Source of the DNA: Volvox africanus
Lineage: Eukaryota > Chlorophyta > Chlorophyceae > Chlamydomonadales > Volvocaceae
Length of the DNA stretch: 64,000 bases
Direction of reading: 5' to 3'
Assembly (NCBI GenBank): GCA_030268105.1
Contig: BSDZ01000003.1
Coordinates: forward strand, 3,410,001-3,474,000
Position 1 is the stretch's first letter. Each line of letters opens with the position of its first letter. Under the pieces are notes generated by a model, which was given only the letters and a program-made list of their open reading frames with translations, was not told where the DNA came from and ran no database searches. Positions 11,641-23,400 of the stretch are shown in pieces. Made by a program: the position numbers and the translations under genes.

Positions 11641-14600
11641 ATGACACATAGGGGTTTTGTCTACAACCTAGCTCGGTACGCGATAGGCCGAAGTCGCGCA
11701 AGGAGCGCAAAAAGGGGTCACGTCGGCAACTACCCCTCTGAAGCAAGCGAGCCCAGCACAAGCTTTTCTTGCACGACGTCAGCTACAATATGGCACAGAT
11801 GTTATTATCGTTCAACCGGCGCTCGCGGCTTTTGCTCGTGGTCACTTACCGCGACGGTCACCTCGCAACCAAAATGTCAGGAGGGAGCAGCGTCTGCACA
11901 CTGGGTCCTCGACCCGGCGTCGTCAGAGGCATATGACCGTCGTTTGCGGGAGCTCGTCAATTCCTCACGTGCACTTCAGGACCTCCCCCAGGACGAGCGT
12001 CAGCGCGTCACCTCACCTTTTGCTCGGTCGGAAGTCCCCGTTGGCGCGGTGACTTATGGAGTGGGAGACGATACTTCAGCCATCCAGTCGATGTTGGCTG
12101 CCGTGAATGTGGGCGAAAGAAAGCCAACAGTAGCAGCAACTGCAATTGCGCATGGAACAGCATCAGATTCCTCAAGCTCACTGGGGTTAGCACCATCGAA
12201 TGGTGCTCCTGCGGCCGTATCTCCTCCACCTTCGGTCTTTCCACCGGCCCAGGAGGCGCCACTTTCAATGCAAGCCGCCTCCGCCGCTCGTGACCGGGCC
12301 CGTGCTGCACTGCGCGATGTCCCAGCCTTCACACCCCCACAAGCTGGCGGCTGTGCCAGCACAAGCAGTCGACGCAGCGGTGTGAAAAGCAACACTGCCG
12401 CTGCGACATCCCAACCTATGCCCTCTTCTGTTGCTACCACTGCCACCGCACTATCAGAGCCTAGCGCGCAGCCTCACCCGGCCTCTCCCACTCCAGTGGA
12501 CTGGCGGGAAGCGCTGCAGCTCGCGAAACGGATGCTTGGCGGTCGCCAGGTGTCTGGGATGGAGATGCTGACGGATAAATTCAGGTGGGAATGCGTTTCC
12601 GGACGCGGGCCCATTCGGGTTCTGATGTATTGAACGGCCCCGGGGAGGGGAACTTTGTAAGTTGCCCTGGAGCTGTAAGTCGCCCCTTCACATAAGGTGT
12701 TTGTTGGTAGGGTCTGGTTGGGGCCTTGGTGGATTTCTGGTTGGCGAGTGCGGTATCATGCAGCATGGGCGGTGGTGGTAATGGTGATGATAATGATGGT
12801 GGTGGTGATAGTGATGGTGGACACGCCGTGCCCCTGTCTGTCCTCCCAAGTGGCCCCAAATCCCCTACCAAGTGTCGATACTGAATGCTCTCTTCTGGCA
12901 TCGTGCATACGGACGGAACAGCACCTTGAGGAAAACCTCCTCGTGGCGCGTGATAAGGGTGGAAAGCGGCATGGAAGGGAGAGGCTTGTGGTTGTGGTTT
13001 ACGGCGGGGAAGCGCTAATGATATTGACTCACAGAGTATCCGCCGTTCTTGACGTCAAGCTCCCGCACCCCTCTGCCCCTCTGCCCCTCTGCCTCACAGC
13101 CGTATGCACACCTATTTGCGCATCTCCCTCACAGAGCGCTGCAACCTGCGGTGCACTTACTGCATGCCCGACGAAGGGGTGGCGCTGACGCCCCCGCAGC
13201 AGCTGCTCACAACGCAGGAGATCCTGAAACTGGTAGGCTGCAGATGGGAGGGAGGGATGCAGACATAGGAGCTAGGTGCGTGGGAGTTGGGAAGGGATAT
13301 GTTGGCAGGGGCCCAAGCCAGGGAGCCTAGGATATCACACCAGTGGCAGGTCGTGGTTTACATGGCTAGGAAGTTGGGGTGGGGTGGGGTGGGGTGGGGT
13401 GGGGTGGGGATCTGAGGTTCAGCATGGTGGAACATGCATCTGGTGTGAGCGGTTGGGACGCGGTAGGAGGTAGGTGAGTTTGGAACGATTGGGCCCTGGC
13501 CCGGGGCGGCCAAGTGATGATCGCTAATATTCTGCTATCAAGCGGCGGCGCGGCGCAGCTTTTGGCAGCTAAAAACTGGAGTGCTGTGGAATCTTGAAGC
13601 ACCTGAAAACGTGCCTATGTTTCACAGCACTTGAAAAGGCAATGCCATTTCCTATTGCCAAGAGTTACAACGAAACATAGCCAAATACTGTGAATTAAAA
13701 CCAAGTTTGCAGGCGTCCCTAGGTCTTATTGTGGTTCACACGGCGACCCACACCTCTGGTTCCCAATCCAGGGTGACACCTACCGGCTCGTGATTGGGCT
13801 CAGCCTCCCCAGCCCCGGCCTCCGGGGCCCTTGCATTAACACAAGTCGTAGCGGCCAGGTGGCCCCGTGGCTGGCTGATTGACAGATACCTGCAGATCGC
13901 ACAACACACGGTTGCGCCTCAACAGCAGTACCAGGTACCATTTGTTCGCTTCTTCAACCACGCCATCGTGCCGCCCGAAACCGCACACAGGCTCGCATCT
14001 TTGTAGAGGCTGGCGTGAATAAAATCCGCCTCACGGGCGGTGAGCCCACGCTGCGGCGCGACGTCTGCGAGTTAGTCCGGCACTTATCGGCGCTGAAACC
14101 CATGGGCCTGCGCGGCGTGGCCATCACCAGCAACGGTATCGTCCTGGCTCGCCAGCTGCCGGCGCTCAAGGACGCGGGTGAGGATGCGAGGACGGGACGG
14201 CGGAGGACGGGTGTCCCGCAACATGCACCATAGGGCACTGATGCTGTAAAACGCGCGAGATGGCATGTGTAGTTGACAGCTGATGCGTGTTTATAGATTA
14301 GCTGCGGCACGTATCACTGGCCTGCGTACGTCAGAAGCAGGTTCTTTGGCTCGGGTGTCACCAGGGCTGCTTACTGGATCCCGACTGGCTCCGGACTCAT
14401 GCGCGGTCCGTCCCCCACCCTATCGCGGGATATCGCGCACCCTCCAGCTGACCCCGATAGACAACCTTTGAACCAAGCCCAGTCCGCGGCCTGACCGACT
14501 AAGCTGCCTCGGACCGTAAACCGTTTGGGCAGGCCTCACCGCCGTCAACATCTCCCTGGACACGTTGCGGCCTGAGCGCTTCGAGCAGCTGGCCCGGCGC

Positions 14601-16644
14601 CCTGGACACAGGCGGGTGCTCGAATCCATACGCACCGCGGTGGCGCTGGGGTACGACCCGGTCAAGGTAGGCCAGGGGGCTCGCAGTCGTTCTGCCGCTT
14701 TCCGCACGCGGGTTGTTCGCAGATGACAGATGGGGTTGACGGTGCACGCTGCTGTTTGCCAAGTTGTACGCCTTTTCTGTGTTGCCCTATATTTCGTCCA
14801 GGTCAACGTTGTGGTCATGCGAGGCGTCAACGACGACGAGGTGGCGGACTTCGCGGCTCTCACTAGGAATCAGCCCATCAACGTGCGCTTCATCGAGTAT
14901 ATGCCATTTGATGGAAACGTCTGGTCGGACAGCAAAATGGTGCGTTGGGAATGTCCGGGGGAACAGGAAGGGCGGGCAGCCTGGGGCGTCAGTCCGAGGC
15001 ACAGGGTAGGGGGGCCACGAGGCCAGCGGCTAAGGGAGGCTGAGGGAGGCTGAGGGCTACAGGCTGACAGGCAGGACTTGTGAAAGGGTTTACAACAAGA
15101 TTGCTTTTTTGCAGGAGGGGTGTGGTGGCCAGCAATGAGCAAGCAGGACAGTGGAAGCCTCACCCTAAGCCTCACTTACCCCGCACACGCAGGGATGCGC
15201 CTTCAGGCCGCACGGCTGCTGCGGTCCCCCGAAATGATTTTTCCGCCGCTCAGTTGCTCGTCTGTGAGGGCTCATGGTGCTGATCCGTTGCCTTAGTCCC
15301 TTCCTGATGCCGCGTGCGATTTGCAGGTTCCATACCGTGAGCTGGTCTCTCGGATACAGACGGCCCTCCCAGACAACCCCCTGGAGCGACTGAGTGACCC
15401 CACCGGAGAGGTGGCCAAAAACTTCCGGCTTACGGTGCGGATCGGGGGCGCGGCAACCTGGCTAACGAGATTTATGTGGATTAAGGAGCGGCGAGGCCTT
15501 GGGGGTCTGCGCAGATAGCGCGTGGGGCTGGAAATGTGGGAGGATGACCCTGGGTGATGGCCAGTTTCGCTGGTCGCGCCGGCTTTGCTGGGTTTGGAGA
15601 TTGCTGACAGTCTTGCATGTTGGCTGTCCCTCGCTGTTCCGTCCCTGCTTCACGAGTCCACCATCACCCTTAGCGATGGTGCGCCCCATGCCCTCACAAC
15701 TAGACTGGTAACTAGACTGGTATCATCAGTACCATGTGTAATCTATTTAGACATCCTGTTATGTCATGTCGTGTCATCGGACGGATAATACGGATTTTAA
15801 ACCGCCTGATCATGTCCATGCTCCCCGTCCCTCTCCACGTCCACGTCAGGGCCACCGCGGCAGTGTATCCTTCATCACCTCAATGACGCAGCAATTTTGC
15901 AGCGACTGTAACAGGTGTGAATGGATAGATATAGAGAAAGTAATGTGAAAACAGGGGTCTGGTCTGTTGGTGTTGGCTGGGCGGGTAGCGTCCAGGGAAC
16001 GTGGACACGTGCGGTCAAACAGTCAATAGCGACTGAGGGGGGTTGCAAAGCTGCACCTGTGGACGGCATCAGGAGCTTAGCAGTCGGTCGGTAATCTTGC
16101 TGGAAGTGTGAGATGAAATTTGAAACCACCCGAAGTGACTCTGTCATAGCTAGGAGGTCTGCGCATATTGACCCGGGCATCGTCCCGAGCTCCGAACCCA
16201 CAACTCCATTTGTAAGTGATGGAGATGCCAAGAGGGGAGCCTCCGTCATTTTGTCAAGGGAGGCGCCCTTCAGACTTCACCCCTTTTACCATACAGCACT
16301 TCCTTACCACCTCAACACCGTTCCCCGTCCTGCGCCAAATCTCATCCGCCCTTTTCGTTCTTGTGCCCTTTTCTGCCGTCCGCTGCTGCCGCTCCGCCCT
16401 GGCCGCTCCGTCCGCCATCGCCGTCCTGGTGCCCAGGTTGCGGCTACTGGCCGATGGCAACCTCAAGGTGTGCCTGTTCGGCGCCTCAGAGGTGTCGTTA
16501 CGTGACGCCATGCGGGGCGGCGCCTCCGACGATGACCTCCGGGCCATCATCTCAGTGGCGGTGGGTCGCAAGCGAGCGGCACATGCGGGTATGTTCGAGC
16601 TGGCCGCGTCCGCCAACCGGCCCATGATCACTATTGGCGGATAA
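11641..16644 (+). CDS. CNX2: GTP 3',8-cyclase (MoaA/CNX2), molybdenum cofactor synthesis
   Basis: Radical-SAM enzyme that starts molybdopterin synthesis by cyclising GTP; in plants and algae it is mitochondrial. Exons: 11641-12584, 13100-13232, 13991-14177, 14533-14666, 14802-14939, 15327-15434, 15850-15914, 16437-16644; phases agree and give about 638 aa. The radical-SAM cluster motif CNLRCTYC (C329, C333, C336) follows LRISLTER. Next comes [12 protein letters not shown], then the second cluster [19 protein letters not shown] (C565, C568, C582). The C-terminus is Gly-Gly, as required in MoaA. The first ATG is at 11641; the open frame before it begins with GTG only. The first 25 residues are basic and lack acidic residues, fitting a mitochondrial presequence. 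About 290 residues of Ser/Ala/Pro-rich sequence precede the MoaA core, far longer than the usual plant leader, so a later start cannot be excluded. Confidence 0.95.
13068..13091 (+). repeat. Triple CCCCTCTG repeat in a 3' splice-site tract
   Basis: Three consecutive CCCCTCTG units form the polypyrimidine tract immediately before the acceptor at 13098-13099 of CNX2 intron 1. Confidence 0.85.
13376..13409 (+). repeat. (GGGGT)n tract in CNX2 intron 2
   Basis: Six full GGGGT units plus GGGG on the transcribed sense strand, inside the 758-base intron 13233-13990. A G-quadruplex is possible in DNA or pre-mRNA. Confidence 0.95.
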
Positions 16645-17921
16645 GGGTTGGGAAATATGCCTTACGGTTAGAGGGCAGGACAAGATAAATAGTACAGCGG
16701 TGATAGGATGGGGTGGGCCGGTTGCAGCAGATAGGGATCAGAGCGGAGCCAGAAGTAGGGAAAAGGCGTCCTTGCCTGAGCGCCAGACGCCGCACAAGGG
16801 CGCGTGGACTGAAAGTTGGTTTGGTGGTGTGGACGCACGGTAGCTTACTACAAATAGTGACACCGAGTATGCCCGGGGAGTTGACCTCCGTTACTGACAC
16901 AGGCTTTTTGTGACGAGGGTCGTGGACCCGATGGACCAACTAGCATTCCTATGGTGCTGATTTGAGTGAAAGCGACGACAGGTGGCGGTTTGTCAATTGT
17001 TTTGGACGGGGGGAAGGGGAGGACAAACGATGTGTGGATTCCGATAACGATTGATTAGCGTGTGGAGGTAGGTGCGTGATTTTACGGGTGGTGCGAATGT
17101 GGATGAGGAGATGGCTGTTAGGTGACGTGTGCCAGAGCCGTGATGCGGATGTCCAGATTATGGGCTTGACAGCGTTTAGCTTACTTCGCTTTCTGCCTGT
17201 TTTGCGCATGCATGTATCATCTATATATGTATGTGTGTAGGATTGGGGGGTTACATCACCCGTGGCCACTAACCTGGCAGTCCCTACCTTCCCCGGTGTT
17301 TCGGGGCACCCTCATCCAGTCTCCCATGCTGACTTCTCCGAAATCAGTGGTTTTCCCAGGTTCAGCACCCACCACCAGCATCCAGCGGAATCTGACGAAT
17401 CAACTAAGGCGTCAACTCCACTACTGATAAGCTCGCAGGTCACTTTAATTGGGGTCGTCACCGTCCATCAACATGGGGGCACCCTGCCCTTAACATTAGG
17501 GTCTTTGGCCCGCTCTCGGTCGGGGTAGAACCTGGAACTCCAGGGGCATATTGGTCGTGCCATAGCAGTCGTGCCTGAACACGTTATATATGTATCCTCC
17601 ATAAGGAGGGGTTCTACGGCCCGACAGGATGGAGGTAGGCCACGGGAAATTCCTGGCGAGGTCGAGGTGCGCAGATGAATCCCCAGCAAATAAAAGCGGT
17701 AATCTCACATCGCTCCCACTCTGTGCTGCGCCTGGCGCTCCACGCACAGACGCCCTGCCCCATCCAGATGAAATCCTCCGAGGGGAGTTGATGTCTCTCG
17801 AGTGCCTTGCACGCTGGGCAGGGGGCTCATGCAAACCCTGAATACAGACAGAATTCATTTGTCTTATGGAGCTGTGTAGGTAAGGGGCAGAGAACCTACT
17901 TATCGCCCAAACATATGTTGA

Positions 17922-17949
17922 GATGCTGCTAGAGCAATCTAGCAGCATC
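17922..17949. repeat. 12-bp perfect inverted repeat, 4-nt loop
   Basis: GATGCTGCTAGA (17922-17933) is followed by GCAA and then TCTAGCAGCATC (17938-17949). It may be a small foldback or a transcript hairpin. Confidence 0.8.
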
Positions 17950-18989
17950 AAGCAGCCCTCGCGCTTCGTCTCACTGCAGTAGCACGGAGTAGCATGACCA
18001 GGCGTTCTATTGCAGCAAAACCAACGTCGCTAAGAGAACGAAGCGTGTGTCGACGAGCTTCAACTAGGGCCTTATTGGCAGCGATACGTCAGCGCAGCCC
18101 TCTTAACGGGTCTATCACACTCTGATCAATCTCTGACGGGTGCGGGAGGTCTTCAGGTTAATACCAACTGTGTCTGAAAACGGAGTAACGGAATAACGAA
18201 CGACCGTTCGACCGGGGTTGGGTTGGTTTTAGCCAAGATATTGGTGTCTGTAGCCAGCGTGCGTTGTTGTTGCTAGTGCCTCTGAATCGGCAGGGCCTGT
18301 TACTCATTTTGAGCAGAAGCTCGTAGAGCATTTATAATGTATCCGCCGTACCTAGGAGACAAACGCATTACCCTCGAAGGGTGGCACAAGTAAGGTTTTA
18401 ATCAAACTTAACAGGGATCGAGCTCCGACACATGGGTTACTCCGGACTGTGTACGATTCCCAGGCTTCGCACTCTGAATTGTGAATCGCAACAAGTAAGC
18501 GTGGCTGTCATCACACCTCAACGCTACCTGCTAACCATGTGCAGCTTCTTCCGCAACATCATGCTAAAATCTAGTTAACTTGGGACCAGTCCCAGGCCCC
18601 GTCATGCACGGCTGCGGTACCTCACCAGGATCGTGTGCAACACCCCTCCTCATCCTTAGGAAGCAGAGCCAGAGGCATGCCTGCATCCACCAGAACAGTG
18701 TCACTCTGCCTGTGAGGCCGAAGGTTCCCACGCGCTGACTTTTGAAATGATCTTTTACACGATGCCCTTGTCCAACTCATCCATGCTTGGCCTTTTCTGC
18801 AAAGATCATTTGTATTTGCCGTACCATCATCACGGCTTCCCCTGTCTGCTTCTGCTGGCTATTGCAAGTCTCGCGCCATCTAAGCTCATGCCTTCGTTGC
18901 AACACCCAACGGTACCGTTTTGCACAATGACATCACGATTGATGTTATGGATCTCCTGGTTGTGACCATGATCCGTCTTCACGCCATCG

Positions 18990-19104
18990 TGCTGCATAAC
19001 GTTGCCGCGTCTGTGTGCAACTGATGCCTTTTGCTCCGTTCAAGCTGCCGAGGAACGGAGCAAAAGGCATCAGTTGCACACAGATGCGGCAACGTTATGC
19101 AGCA
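18990..19104. repeat. 51-bp near-perfect hairpin (candidate small-RNA precursor or foldback element)
   Basis: The left arm 18990-19040 is the reverse complement of the right arm 19054-19104. The single non-Watson-Crick pair is near 19009 and would be G-U in plus-strand RNA. The loop is 13 nt (19041-19053). The arms begin TGCTGCATAACGTTGCCGC and end TTTTGCTCCGTT. Open frames across it on both strands are mirror products of the palindrome, not evidence of protein. Volvocine algae are known to process long hairpins into small RNAs; whether this one is transcribed cannot be seen. Confidence 0.75.
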
Positions 19105-20448
19105 AGAACAAAGTGCAGCAGATGCAACGCACACACGGTGCCCTCTCATACATACCGATAGCAGCAAATGGCTCCACGGTCTTCATTGAGGCGTGCAATC
19201 GTGTACTGTCAGTGCATGTTCGGCATTGGGAAATGTCGCTAGTAAGTATGCGTCCCCCTCCCGCCGAGTTTATTATAGGAGGGTGGATTCACTTAGGCTA
19301 ACGGGGAAGGGAGATCCCATGGAATGGATTGGCGGGTATCGATTCAAGTCGTCCGGATGGTTAGTACTGTACCCCGTAAGGAACCCCGACTTTAAGTTTC
19401 CAAATTTTGAACATCGAACGAATCAATGAAATCTGCGTTTACTTGTACAGATCTGCGCATGGCGTTGCGATGGAATTTTGCCATCACAGGACGAGGATTG
19501 ATAATCGTTTAAACTTCTATAAAAGCCGCCGGCCGCTGGATAGAACGCGGGAAGATCAGACGAGGCCATGTACGGAAGGCCTGTGACCTGTAAGTAGGTA
19601 ACAAATCTTCACAAATTTGATGCATCTCGTTAAAAAAGTTGCATCTTCTTATTAATGAGGCAGCTCCCGATGGAAAAGGCATTGATATTCGAAAGATTCA
19701 CACCTTGTCATCTGTCATACTGGGGAAAGGTAAAGCTTCAAGCAGCAAGCCTCGTTTCCATTTTTTGCCGTAGCCTTCTCTGCTCGGGCGACATCTGGTC
19801 CTCATCCCTTCCGTAATTGCATCCAAATCCTCGGTCGCAAGGCAGCGCTCACGGAACAAATGGCTTGGATGACATCCTGGCGACAACCTACTTTATGAGG
19901 CTCTATGCAGATCATTGGCCGCACTGACTCTTCCGGGGTCAAAGCTGTCGGGCATCTGATGGCCATCACCTTTAGGATCCTGAACTCGGTAGAAATTTGG
20001 CCTGGCAACTCAAGATCACCTACGAAATGCAAGGACGCTCCTTTGTTAATACATGCGGGGCGATTTGGCCATTATTTCGGGCTCTAACGGGTAGCTGACT
20101 TTGACAGTGCGACGTATTCGAATATTTGAAACCCAGCCCGAAGAGCGCCACGTCAAGCGCCGTGTCAAGAAAAAATACGCAAAACTGCCAACGAAAGACA
20201 CTACCTACGCATTATGTTGACTATTGAGGCTGACCCTTCTTATGACCCCATGGGACATTGACAGCTGTTGAGTTCCTCACTTGCGCAAAAAAATCCTCAT
20301 CAAAAAATATTAAAGAGTATGAATCTAAGCTATTGAGAATAAATGAGGTCTGCGCCAGCCAAGGTCTGTGCAGGAGGGTGGGCAGTCAAAGTTTGCTTGA
20401 CCGGCACTTTTGACAAAGCCCGCACGGGTTGCTGTCGCTTTCATGCAG

Positions 20449-23400
20449 ACTGGCGTTTGGACAGAAGAGGAAGATATCCTACTTGTGGAATACCAGGTGC
20501 GGAGCTACGAGAGCTGGTTACTTAGATGATTCAGATAAGCATAGAAGTCCTCGGTGTTGTTCCGATGCAGGCTGTGTATGGAAATAAATGGTCCCTAATA
20601 AGCAAGCATATACCTGGGCGTAATGGACAAAGCTGTGCTCAGCGCTGGCGGCATAAAGTAAGTTGGACGTAGTTACTACGAAATTATTCACTGAAACCAA
20701 TGACTACCTGGGAGAGCGCATGACCAATGTGATGCAGGTTAACCCCAATATTATCAAAGACAAATGGACGCTGGAAGAAGATAGGTAATTAACTGCACAT
20801 CTCTGGTATGCCTCGAACAACCCGAAATAATCCGAAGAAATCCGAAGAAACCGTTCTGCTTGCTACTTACAGCATCCTAACGAAGTTGGTGCAAGAAATT
20901 GGCGTGGGCAAATGGGCAACCGTAGCGCGTCACCTACCTGGACGTACGGATCAGCAGTGCATGGTAAGCATGAAAGCTTTGCCGCAGCTATTAAAATGGG
21001 AAACTTACCACCTGAACTCTTCATATGTTGTTTGCATGTGCGACGCAAACATCTAACAGGGTCGATGGCGACGACACCTCGATCCCAACATACGGAAGGT
21101 CAGTGTACTGCCAGGGCGACAGAGGGGATTTTTACATAGCTGCGCCAGCCCTTCCTCCTACTTATCCCCGAACAGCTCACCTTAGCGTTGTCAGACCTGG
21201 TGGTGTGTTCACCAATCCCGTCGGCACCGCTTCAAATGACTTTTGCCGCCTCATGCACGCTAATGCCATAGGATGCGTGGACCGCGGAGGAGGATGCTCG
21301 GCTTCAGGAGCTTTACGAGGAACATGGGTCCGCCTGGTCCATGATAGCCAAGCGCATTGCAAACCGCACGCCGCAGCAGTGTCGCGGGCGTTGGTGCATC
21401 CTAACGGCTAGCAAGAGCAAGGTTTGTGCATGCACGATGCCGATTATTGCTGTTGTGCTGTATGAATCCGAGCCATATGTGTGGCGGCGTCCGGATGGAA
21501 CAGGCGGTCTCCGTCCGAGCACTCTCCAGGTCTTCCGCATCGTTGGGCTTTAATGTGAAGCACTGCGCTTCGCGCCTCTATACCGCAGGCAACGTTGCGT
21601 ACCCTGACGATACCAGATTCGAAACATTCGACTCGAGACTGCACGGGCCAAGGTAGCGCCACAGCCATGGCTGCAGGGATACCTGGACATGGACGAGCGC
21701 AGCTTCACGGCTGTCCCTCCACCGTAAGGGAAGCTGACACGGAGATGCCTGTGATGCCGGCGTCGACGATGGTACCCATGCATGGCAATGGCAATTCAAT
21801 GCAGCCGCCAACGGTTCACCAAATTCGTCTCACGAGGTCCCGTGTGCGTGCCAGCGTCACCAAAGCCGATTCACCTAAGTACGCCTGGCTGTTACGAGGT
21901 AATCGGCGACCAGCTATGTTGCAGGATCCTGCATCAGTGGCTGCGCGTGCATTCACAGAGAAGCCCGAGGGTACACCTCAGACGTGTGCTCAACAGAAAG
22001 AAGACATCACTAGGACAGGTCCTACTGGTGCCCATAGAGGTAAGCCCTCCAAATTCACACGTGTCAAATGCACATGTGAACAGCCATAGGCGGCATGCGG
22101 CATGTATTCCTTATCGCCAGCTTTCATGTTGAGTACAGAAAGGTATATCGGTTTACAATGCAGGGCGTTTGCTGCTGGGTACCCGAGTACTCTCGTTCCA
22201 ACGGCGCCCAAGGTCGATGCAGTGCAGGCCGCGCAGCAGGCTCACTGCCATTGTCTTGCCCGCCATCGGTGGATCATCTTCAGGGCGAGTTTCGAAGCCA
22301 CTGCCTCTCGCCGGCGGTGTTGGAGCCGCTGCCCCTCCGCTGTCGCCGCGCACGACGTCTCGTCTGGCGAATGACCTACAGACCAACAGGGAGCCTGCGA
22401 CAAGGCAGGAGGATGTTGCTGAACGAAGAACCTCGCAATTTCAAGGCGTTGACGGTGGTTGCCGCAGAGCCCAATGTGATGATCCTATGGGGGGCACCGC
22501 TTCACTGCCTTGCCAGGCAATCAGAGGCGTCGGCGTTAACACCATCACAAGTACATGTGAACGCCCAACCATCAGCACTAGCAGTCGCATTGGACTCGAG
22601 CAGGGACTTAGAGTCGGGTGCTCGAGCCAGCGACCTGCTGGCCGGACCGAAGAAGCTGTGCCAGGTGAGGGGCTACGTATTTGGTGGATGAGCGTCTTGC
22701 TCGGTAGCCGTGTCATATGTAGATATTCGACGCCTCGGAAATGTGGCTATCACCCTTGCGAGCTAACGATTATCATGCCTTGATGTTGGATTATTGCAGG
22801 GGATGTACTGCTGCGCATGCCAATGCGGAAGACGCGCAGCGGCCGTTGCTACCCGTTGGTAATGACACCTGCTGGAACGTCAATAAAGCCTAACAGACAC
22901 GACACAACCATCGAGGACATGCTAGCCATTAAATCAGATGCAGATGTCAACGGCAAAGTTGCGAACGTGGTAGCGGGTTGTAGGATTGGACTTGATGGAG
23001 CATTTACTGCATCCTTGGGGGCATCTGCTGCGGAACCAGGGCAACGAAACTGTGTCAATGCCGCAGCTGCTCGGTCGCCTGACGACGAGGCTCGAATGGT
23101 ATTACCCGATTACAATTTCTTCAGCGTCCAAGCTCCGGACGGTGGTGCACATCAGGTCGCCGGTCATTCACAACAGGTACGTTGAAACGAAGATTCTATC
23201 ACCCTGCGCAAGGATGTTTAATCCCCGTATCCACACTAACAGGGCCATTAAACATCCGGTCATTACGCTGCGTAGTAAAGCATACCATGCACAATCCCAC
23301 ATGGGGCTCTCTTACGCACAATCAGTCATCGTTCGTACAAGCTAGCAGCATGTCAGACAAGACGACGTCTGAGGCAGCTGAGCTCTTTTCCATTCCAGGC

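Larger units (their letters stand above)
16645..20448. other. 3.8-kb stretch without a recognised gene
   Basis: It begins with the 3' region of CNX2 and must end with the missing 5' exons of the MYB gene, whose first recognised exon starts in mid-domain. Short open frames exist (for example 17262-17528 and 17629-17841) but show no family motif, no matching splice pattern and different composition from the neighbours. The segment is more AT-rich than the flanking genes and contains two inverted repeats, annotated separately. Confidence 0.5.

Noticed and set aside
16645..17900. A possible MoaC/CNX3 gene or MOCS1-like bicistronic extension after CNX2
   Set aside because: I looked for MoaC motifs in the open frames at 17262-17528 and 17496-17951 on both strands and found none; MoaA ends with its own Gly-Gly and stop codon.
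19002..19301. Open frames on both strands across 18979-19301
   Set aside because: The nearly identical peptides from both strands are a mirror effect of the inverted repeat.
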